The notes under the pieces were generated by a model. That model did no database searches. It saw nothing but the letters and a program-made list of their open reading frames with translations, and had not been told where the DNA came from. Below, piece after piece: positions 15,408 through 23,302 of a DNA stretch of 40,527 nt (its first letter is position 1; every line of letters starts with the position of its first letter). Origin of the DNA: JAQBDA01 sp964525785. Lineage in GTDB: Bacteria > Chloroflexota > Anaerolineae > Anaerolineales > UBA4823. The stretch spans positions 1 through 40,527 of the forward strand of contig CAZGIX010000014.1 in the NCBI GenBank assembly GCA_964525785.1, read 5' to 3'. The position numbers and the translations under genes are program-made.

Positions 15408-16289
15408 GTGATCCGTAAGCTCTACCGTAGATTGCCCGCCGGGTTTCGCAGCCGGGTGCGGTCGCTTGCGCCCAAAGAGCTCCGCCGTTGGATTGCCCAC
15501 CACAATACCGATATCTATCTGATCTCGTATCCCAAATGTGGGCGCACCTGGCTGCGGCTGATGCTCGGGCGAGCGATCGCACAGCACTTTTCCCTACCGC
15601 AGGACGAAGATATCCTCTTTCTGCGCTGGCGCATCCGACCGAGCCCGCACCTGCCGATGATCACGGTTGTCCATGAAGATCGCCCGATGCTGAAAGCCCC
15701 GGAAGAACTGGCGGCATCTAAAGTAAAATTTCGTGATAAAAAGGTCATCTTCCTGGCACGCGATCCGCGCGATGTGATCGTATCCAGTTATTTCGAGATG
15801 AAGAAGAGGGGCGGCATCTTCGGCGATAATCCTTACGAGAACCGGTCCGCGGTTTTTGAAGGCAGCCTGGAAGAGTTTATCCACCGCAAAGATGGTGGAT
15901 TTGACACGCTGTTACAGTATTACAATATCTGGGCACAGAACCGGGATGTGCCCAGAGGCTTCCTGCTCGTTCGCTACGAGGATCTGAAAACGGACCCCGA
16001 GCGTGAGCTGCGCAGGGTGGTCGACTTCCTGGGATTGGAGGTGATCCAGGACAGCACGCTCCAGGAGGCTGTGGAGTACGCTTCCTTTGAAAACATGCGC
16101 CGGATGGAAGTGGAAGGGAAGTTTCGGTCTGGCTTGCTGAACCCTGCCGTCGGTACCGACCAGGAATCATATAAAACCCGAAAAGGTAAGATCGGGGGAT
16201 ATGCAGATTACCTGAGTCAGGAAGAGATTATTGAACTTAACCAAAAAATAGCCGGCGAGTTATCCAGCTTCTACGGCTACACAGCATGA
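15408..16289 (+). CDS. PAPS-dependent sulfotransferase domain protein
   Basis: Sulfotransferases of this fold move sulfate from PAPS to a hydroxyl group. The 293-residue product has the 5'-phosphosulfate loop YPKCGRTWLR (41-50) and the 3'-phosphate motif RDPRDVIVSSYFE with Arg118 and Ser126. Late in the protein GTDQESYKTRKGKIGGY resembles the RKGxxGdW motif that closes over the cofactor. No signal peptide is seen, so it acts in the cytoplasm. The start is GTG 15408, 20 bases after the glycosylase stop. The downstream glycan genes suggest that a sugar or lipid-linked glycan is the acceptor, but acceptor choice cannot be read from the sequence. Confidence 0.9.
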   Translation: MIRKLYRRLPAGFRSRVRSLAPKELRRWIAHHNTDIYLISYPKCGRTWLRLMLGRAIAQHFSLPQDEDILFLRWRIRPSPHLPMITVVHEDRPMLKAPEELAASKVKFRDKKVIFLARDPRDVIVSSYFEMKKRGGIFGDNPYENRSAVFEGSLEEFIHRKDGGFDTLLQYYNIWAQNRDVPRGFLLVRYEDLKTDPERELRRVVDFLGLEVIQDSTLQEAVEYASFENMRRMEVEGKFRSGLLNPAVGTDQESYKTRKGKIGGYADYLSQEEIIELNQKIAGELSSFYGYTA

Positions 16290-16375
16290 AGGTTATCCCG
16301 AAAATAAGGGATGCCCCAGACCAAATTTTTTAGGATGACTTCTGGAATAAATATTCTTGACGAGAGAAGGCTACA

Positions 16376-17701
16376 ATGAGTGAGACATCCGTTCAATTAG
16401 AATTGATCGACCAGCTACGAAATCGATCAGCCCGGGTAGCGATCCTGGGACTGGGATATGTCGGCCTGCCGCTGGCTGTCGTGTTTGCGGAGGCTGGCTT
16501 TCATGTCGTTGGGATCGACCCGGACCAGCGCAAAGTGGATACCATCCGCAGGGGAGAAAGCTATATCCAAGATGTGCCGGGAGAGCAGGTACGCCGGCTG
16601 GTGGCGGAAGGCAGGTTGGAGGCGACCACAGATTTCGCCGTGCTGCAACATGCTGATGCGGTCAGTATCTGCGTGCCGACGCCTCTGCGCAAAACCGGCG
16701 ACCCCGACCTTCAATATATCGTAAGCGCTACCGAAGAGCTGGCGAAATATGTGCATCCCAAAATGGTGGTCGTGCTTGAGTCGACCACTTACCCTGGCAC
16801 AACGCGCGAGATCCTGCTGCCCAAGCTGGGCGATAAGAAAGAGCTGGTGGTGGGAGAGAATTTCTTCCTGGCTTTTTCACCCGAGCGCGTGGACCCCGGG
16901 CGCGAAGATTGGACTACCTTAAATACACCCAAGGTGATCGGTGGCATTACCCCGGCCTGCACTAAAGTAGCGACCGAGTGGTACTGCCAGGCGCTACAAA
17001 CCGTGGTTCCGGTCACCTCCACCGAAGTGGCAGAGATGGCCAAGCTGCTCGAAAACACTTTCCGCATGATCAATATCGGGCTGGTCAACGAGATGGCGAT
17101 CATGTGCAACCGCCTGGGGGTGGATGTGTGGGAAGTGATCGATGCAGCCGCAACCAAGCCTTTTGGATACATGAAATTCACCCCAGGCCCAGGCCTGGGC
17201 GGTCACTGCATCCCGATAGACCCCTTGTACCTGTCCTGGAAGCTGCGGGCGCTGAACTACACGGCGCGGTTTATCGAGCTGGCGTCCGAGATCAATACCG
17301 AAATGCCGCGCTACGTGGTCGGCAAGGTGCAGGATGCGCTCAACGAGAGCTGCAAGCCGATCAAAGGCAGCCGTATCCTGGTGTTGGGCGCGGCGTATAA
17401 GCCCGATATCGATGACTTACGCGAATCGCCGGCGCTGGATGTGATCGGGCTGCTGAAGCAGAAAGGCGCCGATGTCGCTTATCACGACCCATACATCCCG
17501 CGCCTCGACCACGAAGGCTGGGCTATGGAGAGCGTCCCCGACTTGATGGAAGCGGTGAAGCAGGCGGACTGCGTGGTGATCGTCACCAACCACAAGGTGT
17601 ATGATTACGACGCTTTCCTCCAATCGGCAGCCTTGATCGTGGACACACGCAATGCCCTCGGGCAAGCCGGTAAAAATAATCAGAAGGTAGTCCGTCTGTA
17701 A
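16376..17701 (+). CDS. Nucleotide-sugar 6-dehydrogenase (UDP-GlcNAc dehydrogenase, WbpA/WecC type)
   Basis: The enzyme oxidises C6 of a UDP-sugar to a carboxylate in two NAD-dependent steps. The 441-residue product has the N-terminal Rossmann motif ILGLGYVGLPLA (23-34), STTYPGTT, FSPERVDPG, EMAKLLENTFRMINI and the catalytic cysteine C278 in GLGGHCIPIDP. The C-terminal domain begins LVLGAAYKPDIDDLRESPA. The FSPERVDPG and GGHCIPIDP forms are those of WbpA-like UDP-N-acetylglucosamine dehydrogenases rather than UDP-glucose dehydrogenase; this is a family-level inference. ATG 16376 follows GAGAAGG by 5 bases. The epimerase gene follows 29 bases downstream. Confidence 0.93.
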   Translation: MSETSVQLELIDQLRNRSARVAILGLGYVGLPLAVVFAEAGFHVVGIDPDQRKVDTIRRGESYIQDVPGEQVRRLVAEGRLEATTDFAVLQHADAVSICVPTPLRKTGDPDLQYIVSATEELAKYVHPKMVVVLESTTYPGTTREILLPKLGDKKELVVGENFFLAFSPERVDPGREDWTTLNTPKVIGGITPACTKVATEWYCQALQTVVPVTSTEVAEMAKLLENTFRMINIGLVNEMAIMCNRLGVDVWEVIDAAATKPFGYMKFTPGPGLGGHCIPIDPLYLSWKLRALNYTARFIELASEINTEMPRYVVGKVQDALNESCKPIKGSRILVLGAAYKPDIDDLRESPALDVIGLLKQKGADVAYHDPYIPRLDHEGWAMESVPDLMEAVKQADCVVIVTNHKVYDYDAFLQSAALIVDTRNALGQAGKNNQKVVRL

Positions 17702-17730
17702 GAGCGGGCAGAATATCCAGCGGAGCAACC

Positions 17731-18705
17731 ATGGAGAAGTACCTGGTAACAGGAGCAGCGGGATTCATCGCCTCCCGGGTAGCGGAGACGCTGCTCGAGG
17801 CGGGACATGCAGTGGTGGGCGTGGATAACCTAAATGATGCCTACGATGTGCGCATGAAAGAGCACCGACTGGGGCGTTTGCAGGCTTACCCGAGCTTCAC
17901 ATTCCACCACATGGATATCAGTGACCGGGCTGTGATCGACCGCCTGGGTGGGGAGGCGCCGATGGATGCCGTCTTCAACCTGGCAGCGCGCGCCGGGGTG
18001 CGGCAATCGGTGGAAAATCCATGGGTGTACATCGATACCAATATCACCGGCACGCTGAATATGCTGGAGCTGTGCCGCCAGGGCAGCATCCCAAAATTCA
18101 TCCTGGCCTCCACCTCCAGCATTTACGGCGCTAACGCACCCCTGCCCACGCCGGAAGAAGCTGACAGCGACCATCCGCTCCAACCCTATGCTGCCAGCAA
18201 GAAAGGCGCCGAGACCCTGTGTCACAGCTACCACTTCCTTTACAACCTGGATGTGACCGTCTTTCGCTATTTTACGGTCTATGGACCTGCCGGGCGCCCG
18301 GACATGTCTATGTTCCGCTTCGCACAATGGATCAGTGAAGGGCGACCGGTGTGGGTGAACGGTGACGGCGAGCAGTCGCGCGGCTTTACCTATGTCGATG
18401 ATATCGCCCGCGGCACCATCCTGGGGCTCAAGCCGTTGGGCTACGAAGTTATCAACCTGGGCGGGCATGAGACCATCCGCATCAACCAGCTGATCGAGCT
18501 GTTCGAAGAACTGATCGGGCAGAAGGCGCAGGTGGAACACCTGCCAGCCAATCCCGCCGATATGATGGCGAATTGGGCAGATATCAATAAAGCCCAGCGC
18601 CTTCTGGGATGGGAGCCGGAAGTTTCCCTGTTGGATGGGGTCACCCGCCTTATCGAGTGGTACGGCGCTGAGCGCAGCTGGGTCAGCCAGGTCCAGACCG
18701 GTTGA
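17731..18705 (+). CDS. NAD-dependent UDP-uronate epimerase (SDR family)
   Basis: The 324-residue extended short-chain dehydrogenase/reductase has the NAD motif TGAAGFIA (7-14), the DNLNDAYD stretch typical of UDP-glucuronate 4-epimerases, NLAARAGVRQSVENP, the Ser-containing STSSIYG and the catalytic pair Tyr153-x3-Lys157. TVYGPAGRPDMSMFRF is also characteristic of UDP-glucuronate and UDP-GlcNAcA 4-epimerases. With the preceding dehydrogenase this predicts synthesis of an epimerised UDP-uronic acid, for example UDP-GalNAcA. Which sugar is made depends on the dehydrogenase specificity, which is inferred. Confidence 0.92.
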   Translation: MEKYLVTGAAGFIASRVAETLLEAGHAVVGVDNLNDAYDVRMKEHRLGRLQAYPSFTFHHMDISDRAVIDRLGGEAPMDAVFNLAARAGVRQSVENPWVYIDTNITGTLNMLELCRQGSIPKFILASTSSIYGANAPLPTPEEADSDHPLQPYAASKKGAETLCHSYHFLYNLDVTVFRYFTVYGPAGRPDMSMFRFAQWISEGRPVWVNGDGEQSRGFTYVDDIARGTILGLKPLGYEVINLGGHETIRINQLIELFEELIGQKAQVEHLPANPADMMANWADINKAQRLLGWEPEVSLLDGVTRLIEWYGAERSWVSQVQTG

Positions 18706-18769
18706 GATGCGTGCCGATAGCTCACAGCCAGCGCAATAGCGAAATCACCCCCCTCGACGCAATCTGACT

Positions 18770-20125
18770 ATGATCGCATCCGCAGTCGCCTGGCTCCGCA
18801 GCTTGTTCCACCGGCTTTTTCAGAATGAGCTGATCCGCCGGGTGGTGAAGAACTCCAGCTACCTGTTCAGCGCGACCGGGATATCAGCGGTGCTGAGCAT
18901 GCTGCAGGGCATTCTGGTGGCGCGCCTGCTGGGCGTAGAGAACTACGGCATCCTGGGGGCGATCATGATGTTCACAAGCGTGATCAACAAGCTGGCCTCG
19001 TTCCGCATGGGCGAGCTGGTGATCCGCTATGTGGCAAAGTTCAATCAGACAGGAGATGCGCAGCGGGCGCAGGCGGTGTTCAAAGCCGCGGCGATCGTGG
19101 AGATGCTGGCCTCCCTGGTGGCTTTTGGATTGATCTGGCTGCTGGCGCCGCTGGGGGCGCGTTATTTTGCCAAAGACGAGAGCACCACCGGCTGGTTTGT
19201 CCTGTATGGACTGATCGTGCTGGCGAACCTGATGGCGGAAAGCTCTATGGGCCTGCTGCAGATCTTCGATCGCTTCGGTCGTGTGGCGGTGCTCAGTTTG
19301 GTACAGAGCGGGGTTACCTTGATCCTGGTGGGCGTTGTGTATCTGGCGCAGGGGAATATACTGGGCATCCTGCTCGCTTATCTGGGCGGCAAAGTGGTCG
19401 GTGCACTGGGGTTGACGATTGAAGCTTTAAAAGAGGCAACCGGGCGATGGGGCCGCGGCTGGTGGCAATCGTCCCTCAGCTTGCTGGCACCATACCGACG
19501 CGAACTGGTGAATTTCGCGGTGAACACCAATATCAGCGCCTCGCTCAGCCTGATCAATAAAGATAGCGAGCTGCTGTGGGTATCGTTTTTCCGCGGTCCA
19601 GTGGAGACCGGTTATTATAAGCTGGCGCTGTCCCTGGCGAATGTGGTACAGCTGCCGATCAGCCCATTGCCGCAGGCGACCTATCCAGAGCTGACACGCC
19701 AGGCTGCACAGCAGAATTGGGGTGGCGTGCGCTCGGTGCTGCGTCACGGCTCGCTCCTGGCGGGCGGCTACAGCCTGGCCGCCTCAGTGGTGCTGGCAGC
19801 GTTGGGATATCCCCTGATCTATATCATCTATACGCCGCAGTATCTCCCGACCTACCCGGCGCTGCTGATCTTGCTGGTTGGATTCCTGTTTGCCAATACA
19901 TTCTACTGGCGGCGCAACATATTACTGGCGCTCGGACGAGCAGATTTCCCTGCCCGGTTGAACCTGGCCCTGGCGGTTTTTAAGCTGGTTGGCATCTTCC
20001 TGCTGGTGCCCAGGTATGGCTATCTGGCAAGTGCGGTGCTTCTCTCGGCATATTACATTGCCGGCTCCCTGGTCTCGGTGTTGAAGGTCCGTAGCCTGCT
20101 GCCACACTCGGAGACAGACCGATGA
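18770..20125 (+). CDS. Wzx-like polysaccharide flippase
   Basis: This is a 451-residue multi-pass membrane protein of the polysaccharide-synthesis/MVF-like family, with about twelve hydrophobic segments spread along its length. The N-terminal region SSYLFSATGISAVLSMLQGILVARLLG is a good family signature, and NKDSELLWVSFF with GPVETGYYKLALSLANVVQLPI matches the central part. Such proteins move lipid-linked oligosaccharides across the cytoplasmic membrane. ATG 18770 has no clear ribosome site. Its stop overlaps the next gene by 4 bases (ATGA). Confidence 0.92.
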   Translation: MIASAVAWLRSLFHRLFQNELIRRVVKNSSYLFSATGISAVLSMLQGILVARLLGVENYGILGAIMMFTSVINKLASFRMGELVIRYVAKFNQTGDAQRAQAVFKAAAIVEMLASLVAFGLIWLLAPLGARYFAKDESTTGWFVLYGLIVLANLMAESSMGLLQIFDRFGRVAVLSLVQSGVTLILVGVVYLAQGNILGILLAYLGGKVVGALGLTIEALKEATGRWGRGWWQSSLSLLAPYRRELVNFAVNTNISASLSLINKDSELLWVSFFRGPVETGYYKLALSLANVVQLPISPLPQATYPELTRQAAQQNWGGVRSVLRHGSLLAGGYSLAASVVLAALGYPLIYIIYTPQYLPTYPALLILLVGFLFANTFYWRRNILLALGRADFPARLNLALAVFKLVGIFLLVPRYGYLASAVLLSAYYIAGSLVSVLKVRSLLPHSETDR

Positions 20126-21294
20126 AGATCGCGCTGATCGCTCCCAGCCAGATCCCATCGCGGCGCGCCAATACGCTGCAGGTAATGAAAATGGCCCAGG
20201 CAATGACAGTGCTGGGAAACGATGTGCGCCTGGCCGCGCCACTGGCAGGCAGCCGAAAACCCCCAGCAGGCGGAATCAGCAGCACAGACTGGCAGGAGCT
20301 GGCTAGGCATTACGGCTTGCAGCACAGCTTCCCTGTTTTCAGCTTGTTCGCAGCCCCGCGCTGGAGGCGATATGATTACGGATACCGCTCGGTAGCCTGG
20401 GCGCGCGGCTGGGGTGCCGACCTGCTGTACAGTCGACTGCCTCAAGCAGCCGCCATCTCCAGCTTGCTGGGTATGCCGACTATCCTGGAAACCCACGATT
20501 TCCCGCAGGGGCGAGCCGGGCGGCTTTTGTTTCGCGCCTTCATCAGCGGCCGCGGGCGCCGCCGGTTGGTCCTGATCACGCGCAGCCTGGCGCAGGACCT
20601 GTCTGCCAAACAGGGCGTCTCCGCCGAGCTGCCGTTTACCATTATCGCTCCAGATGGGGTGGACCTGGCGCGCTACGCCAATCTGCCGGATGCTCGCCAG
20701 GCGCGCGGCAGCCTGCGGGTTGAGTACGGCGTGCCGGTAGATGTGGATCGAATCCTGGTGGGATACACGGGTCACCTGTACCGCGGGCGTGGAGCCAACC
20801 AGATGCTGAAAATGGCTGCACTGCTGCCGGAAGTGAACTTCCTGCTGGTGGGGGGCGAGCCAGACCACGTGGCAGACCTGACTGAAAAAGTAGAGCAGCA
20901 CAATTTACGCAACGTGATGATGATCGGGTTTGTGCCCAATGCTGACCTGCCCGCTTACCAGGCTGCCTGTGACATGCTGCTAATGCCATACCAGGCGCAG
21001 GTCGCGGCCTCCTCAGGGGGTGATATCTCCCGCTACCTGAGCCCCATGAAGCTGTTTGAATACCTGGCTTGCGGGCGCCCGATCCTGTCTGGCGACTTGC
21101 CTGTTCTGAGAGAAGTGCTCAATCCCAGCAACTCGGTGCTGCTGCCGCTGGACGACCTGGAAACCTGGGCAGCGGCAATCCGCGATCTAGCTGCAGATCC
21201 GAATCGGCGCTCCCTGCTGGGCGAGCAGGCACGATTGGATGCCAGCCACTATACCTGGGACGAGCGCGCCAGGAAGATACTGGAGGGCCTGTAG
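20122..21294 (+). CDS. Family 4 glycosyltransferase
   Basis: The 390-residue GT-B retaining transferase has an N-terminal acceptor domain beginning MKIALIAPSQIPSRRANTLQVMKMA, then DGVDLARY, GYTGHLYRGRGANQML, LLVGG, and the donor-binding E-x7-E region SPMKLFEYLACGRPIL. It is soluble or peripheral at the cytoplasmic membrane. Translationally coupled to the flippase (4-base overlap), and the next gene starts 1 base after its stop, so it belongs to the same glycan operon. It is the only soluble glycosyltransferase in the cluster. Donor sugar unknown. Confidence 0.93.
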   Translation: MKIALIAPSQIPSRRANTLQVMKMAQAMTVLGNDVRLAAPLAGSRKPPAGGISSTDWQELARHYGLQHSFPVFSLFAAPRWRRYDYGYRSVAWARGWGADLLYSRLPQAAAISSLLGMPTILETHDFPQGRAGRLLFRAFISGRGRRRLVLITRSLAQDLSAKQGVSAELPFTIIAPDGVDLARYANLPDARQARGSLRVEYGVPVDVDRILVGYTGHLYRGRGANQMLKMAALLPEVNFLLVGGEPDHVADLTEKVEQHNLRNVMMIGFVPNADLPAYQAACDMLLMPYQAQVAASSGGDISRYLSPMKLFEYLACGRPILSGDLPVLREVLNPSNSVLLPLDDLETWAAAIRDLAADPNRRSLLGEQARLDASHYTWDERARKILEGL

Positions 21295-21295
21295 C

Positions 21296-22801
21296 GTGCC
21301 GGGCTGGGCTTCGTTCCTGATCCTGATCGCCATAGCCGGTGGGCTGCTTGCCCTTGGCTGGCGTTCAATACACCAGGATGCGCCGCCGCGCTGGCTGGGT
21401 GGGCTGTTGGCAGGCGCGGCACTGCTGCGCCTTGGGGCAGGGATATTGTGGTATACGGGCTTGCCGGCGTGGGGCTACGCCTCGCCGGCTGAACAAGCCG
21501 GGTATGTATTCATCGATGCATACAACCGCGATCAAAGCGCCTGGGAGCTGTCTCAAGATCCGAAACCGCTGTGGAGGGCTTTCCAGGGCGGCTACCGGCG
21601 TTTCGACCAGTACGGCGGGCTGCTGTTTGCCAGCGCGGCCATTTACCGCTATCTGGGTGGGGAGGCGCATCAGCCGCTGCTGATCGTGATCCTGGCGGCA
21701 GCCTTCTCTTCACTGGCGGTGCTGTTCACCTGGGCTTTCGCCCGGCGCGCCTGGGACAGCCAGGTGGCAGCCGTAGCTGCCTGGATCATCGCACTGTACC
21801 CGGAGACGATCCTGCTGGGGAGCTCGCAGATGCGGGAGGCCTTTACCATCCCTCTGGTAATGGCTGCCTTTTACGGTTTAATCTTGCTGCTGCAAACCCA
21901 CCGGCGCAGCAGCCTGGTGTGGATCTTTGGGGCGCTGGTATTGTGCCTGCCATTCTCCCCGCCCTTTGCCGGACTTTTGCTGCTCCTGCTGCTGGTGCTT
22001 GCCCTGGCGCTCAGCCCCGAGCTGGTGCGAGGGAGGTTATGGCGGCAGCGGCGCACCTGGGTGCTGCTGGGCGCGGCCGCGCTGCTGATCGCGGCCGGGG
22101 TGTGGCTGTCATGGAGCGGTTTTGCGCCGGAGGGTATCTCCAACCCGTTCGAGCTGGTCACGTGGTGGGTTAAAAAGTCAGCTGATTGGCAGGCGCACCT
22201 CACCGAGAGCGCTTCGGGTTGGGTGCAGAAGATCTTCGGCAGCTCCCCGGATTGGATGCATTTCCCCATGCTGTTGGCTTACGGGATCGTCCAGCCCTTC
22301 TTGCCAGCCGCGCTGAGCGATTTTACCGGGGCGGCTGTATGGCGCGCCATTGCAGTGTGGCGTGCAGTTGGCTGGACGCTGCTGCTGCCTGTGCTGGTCT
22401 ACGCACCGTTGAGGGCGCTACGACAGGTCGCTGGAGGCGGTCGCGAGGGGCTGGATACGCGGCGGCTGGTGCTGGGGCTGAGTCTGATTGTGTGGATAGG
22501 GGTCCTGGTAGCTGCTTACCGGGGAGGTGGCGATCAATGGGATAACCCGCGCTACCGGGCGGCTTTTATTGGATTGCAAGCCGGTTTAGCAGCCTGGGCG
22601 CTAGTGGAGCAGCGGCGTAAAGCTGATCCGTGGCTGCGCCGGGCGCTGGTGGGGTTGGGGTTAGTCTTGTCCTGGTTCCTGCCCTGGTATCTGCGGCGCT
22701 ATATCTTCTTGCCGTGGCCGGTGGAGGACCTGTTCAAGACCGTGGGGTTAGGACTTGCCTGCATGGTCTTGTATTGGATTTGGGACTGGACGGGGGAATA
22801 A
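21296..22801 (+). CDS. Large multi-pass membrane protein of the glycan cluster (GT-C-like or polymerase candidate)
   Basis: The 501-residue protein has about ten or more hydrophobic segments. After the first two helices comes an extracytoplasmic loop with YNRDQSAWELSQ and RRFDQYGGLLF, then a repeated hydrophobic pattern. The loop after the first helices and the general layout resemble GT-C enzymes such as ArnT/PMT-like transferases, but the acidic motif is not clear; an O-antigen-polymerase role is equally possible. The start is GTG 21296, one base after the stop of the GT4 gene; a longer frame back to 21239 would overlap that gene. It closes the glycan operon and ends next to the cold-shock terminator hairpin. 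Confidence 0.8.
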   Translation: MPGWASFLILIAIAGGLLALGWRSIHQDAPPRWLGGLLAGAALLRLGAGILWYTGLPAWGYASPAEQAGYVFIDAYNRDQSAWELSQDPKPLWRAFQGGYRRFDQYGGLLFASAAIYRYLGGEAHQPLLIVILAAAFSSLAVLFTWAFARRAWDSQVAAVAAWIIALYPETILLGSSQMREAFTIPLVMAAFYGLILLLQTHRRSSLVWIFGALVLCLPFSPPFAGLLLLLLLVLALALSPELVRGRLWRQRRTWVLLGAAALLIAAGVWLSWSGFAPEGISNPFELVTWWVKKSADWQAHLTESASGWVQKIFGSSPDWMHFPMLLAYGIVQPFLPAALSDFTGAAVWRAIAVWRAVGWTLLLPVLVYAPLRALRQVAGGGREGLDTRRLVLGLSLIVWIGVLVAAYRGGGDQWDNPRYRAAFIGLQAGLAAWALVEQRRKADPWLRRALVGLGLVLSWFLPWYLRRYIFLPWPVEDLFKTVGLGLACMVLYWIWDWTGE

Positions 22802-22830
22802 AATCACCCCGGACGGGTTGTCCGGGGTGA
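22796..22830 (-). terminator. Rho-independent terminator of the cold-shock gene
   Basis: TCACCCCGGA (22804-22813) and TCCGGGGTGA (22821-22830) form a perfect 10-base stem with a 7-base loop. On the minus strand it is followed by TTTTATT. It begins 19 bases after the cold-shock stop codon. The plus strand has no T run after the stem, but the hairpin also sits just after the end of the glycan operon. Confidence 0.88.
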
Positions 22831-22849
22831 AGTGCACAGATGATTAGGA

Positions 22850-23062
22850 TCAGTTCAAGGGGATGACGTTGGCAGCCTGGAGGCCTTTGGGGCCTTTCTC
22901 CACGCTGAACTCCACACGCTGGCCCTCTTGCAAGTTGCGGTAACCTTCAGCGCTGATGGCGGAATAGTGGACGAATACGTCCTCGCCGTCCTCGCGGGCG
23001 ATGAAACCATAGCCCTTGCTGCCGTTGAACCACTTGACTGTGCCGATGATACGATCAGACAT
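22850..23062 (-). CDS. Cold-shock domain protein (CspA family)
   Basis: The 70-residue single-domain OB-fold RNA chaperone has RNP1 KGYGFIA and RNP2 VFVHYSAI, and the family start GTVKWFNGSKGYGF. It binds single-stranded nucleic acid and unfolds RNA. A strong AGGAG lies 8 bases before the ATG. It is flanked by two strong hairpins, one after its stop and one about 75 bases upstream of its start, so it is a single-gene transcription unit. Confidence 0.97.
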   Translation of the reverse strand: MSDRIIGTVKWFNGSKGYGFIAREDGEDVFVHYSAISAEGYRNLQEGQRVEFSVEKGPKGLQAANVIPLN

Positions 23063-23130
23063 TGCTTAAACTCCTGAAATTGTGAGATGTTGCTGGTGAT
23101 GCTTGTATTGTTACTTCGGAACAGCTTGTA

Positions 23131-23171
23131 AAAATAATGACCCAGGTCAAACGCCTGGGGTCATCGTTTTT
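23131..23171 (-). terminator. Terminator hairpin after guaA, possibly bidirectional
   Basis: TGACCCAGG (23138-23146) pairs with CCTGGGGTCA (23154-23163) with one bulge. On the minus strand the stem is followed by TTATTTTT, as expected for the end of the xpt-guaA transcript. On the plus strand it is followed by TCGTTTTTC, so it could work both ways. It insulates guaA from the cold-shock gene downstream. Confidence 0.7.
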
Positions 23172-23302
23172 CTTACGTCCAACGGTAACTTACTGGCATT
23201 CCAAACAGAGAAATCATACCAGGTTAATGCAATTTTGTCAAATCAAATCGAGCATTCGTTTCAGGATTTTCACATTCTTGTGAAGGTCGTGAGCATTCGA
23301 TG

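Noticed and set aside
16292..16332. Terminator between the sulfotransferase and dehydrogenase genes
   Set aside because: Only a five-pair stem (ATCCC/GGGAT) and a T run more than ten bases away; insufficient.
17830..18540. 236-codon minus-strand frame within the epimerase gene
   Set aside because: Antisense shadow of a gene with intact SDR motifs.
20053..20901. 282-codon minus-strand frame across the flippase and GT4 genes
   Set aside because: Antisense shadow; it spans the overlap of two well-supported genes.
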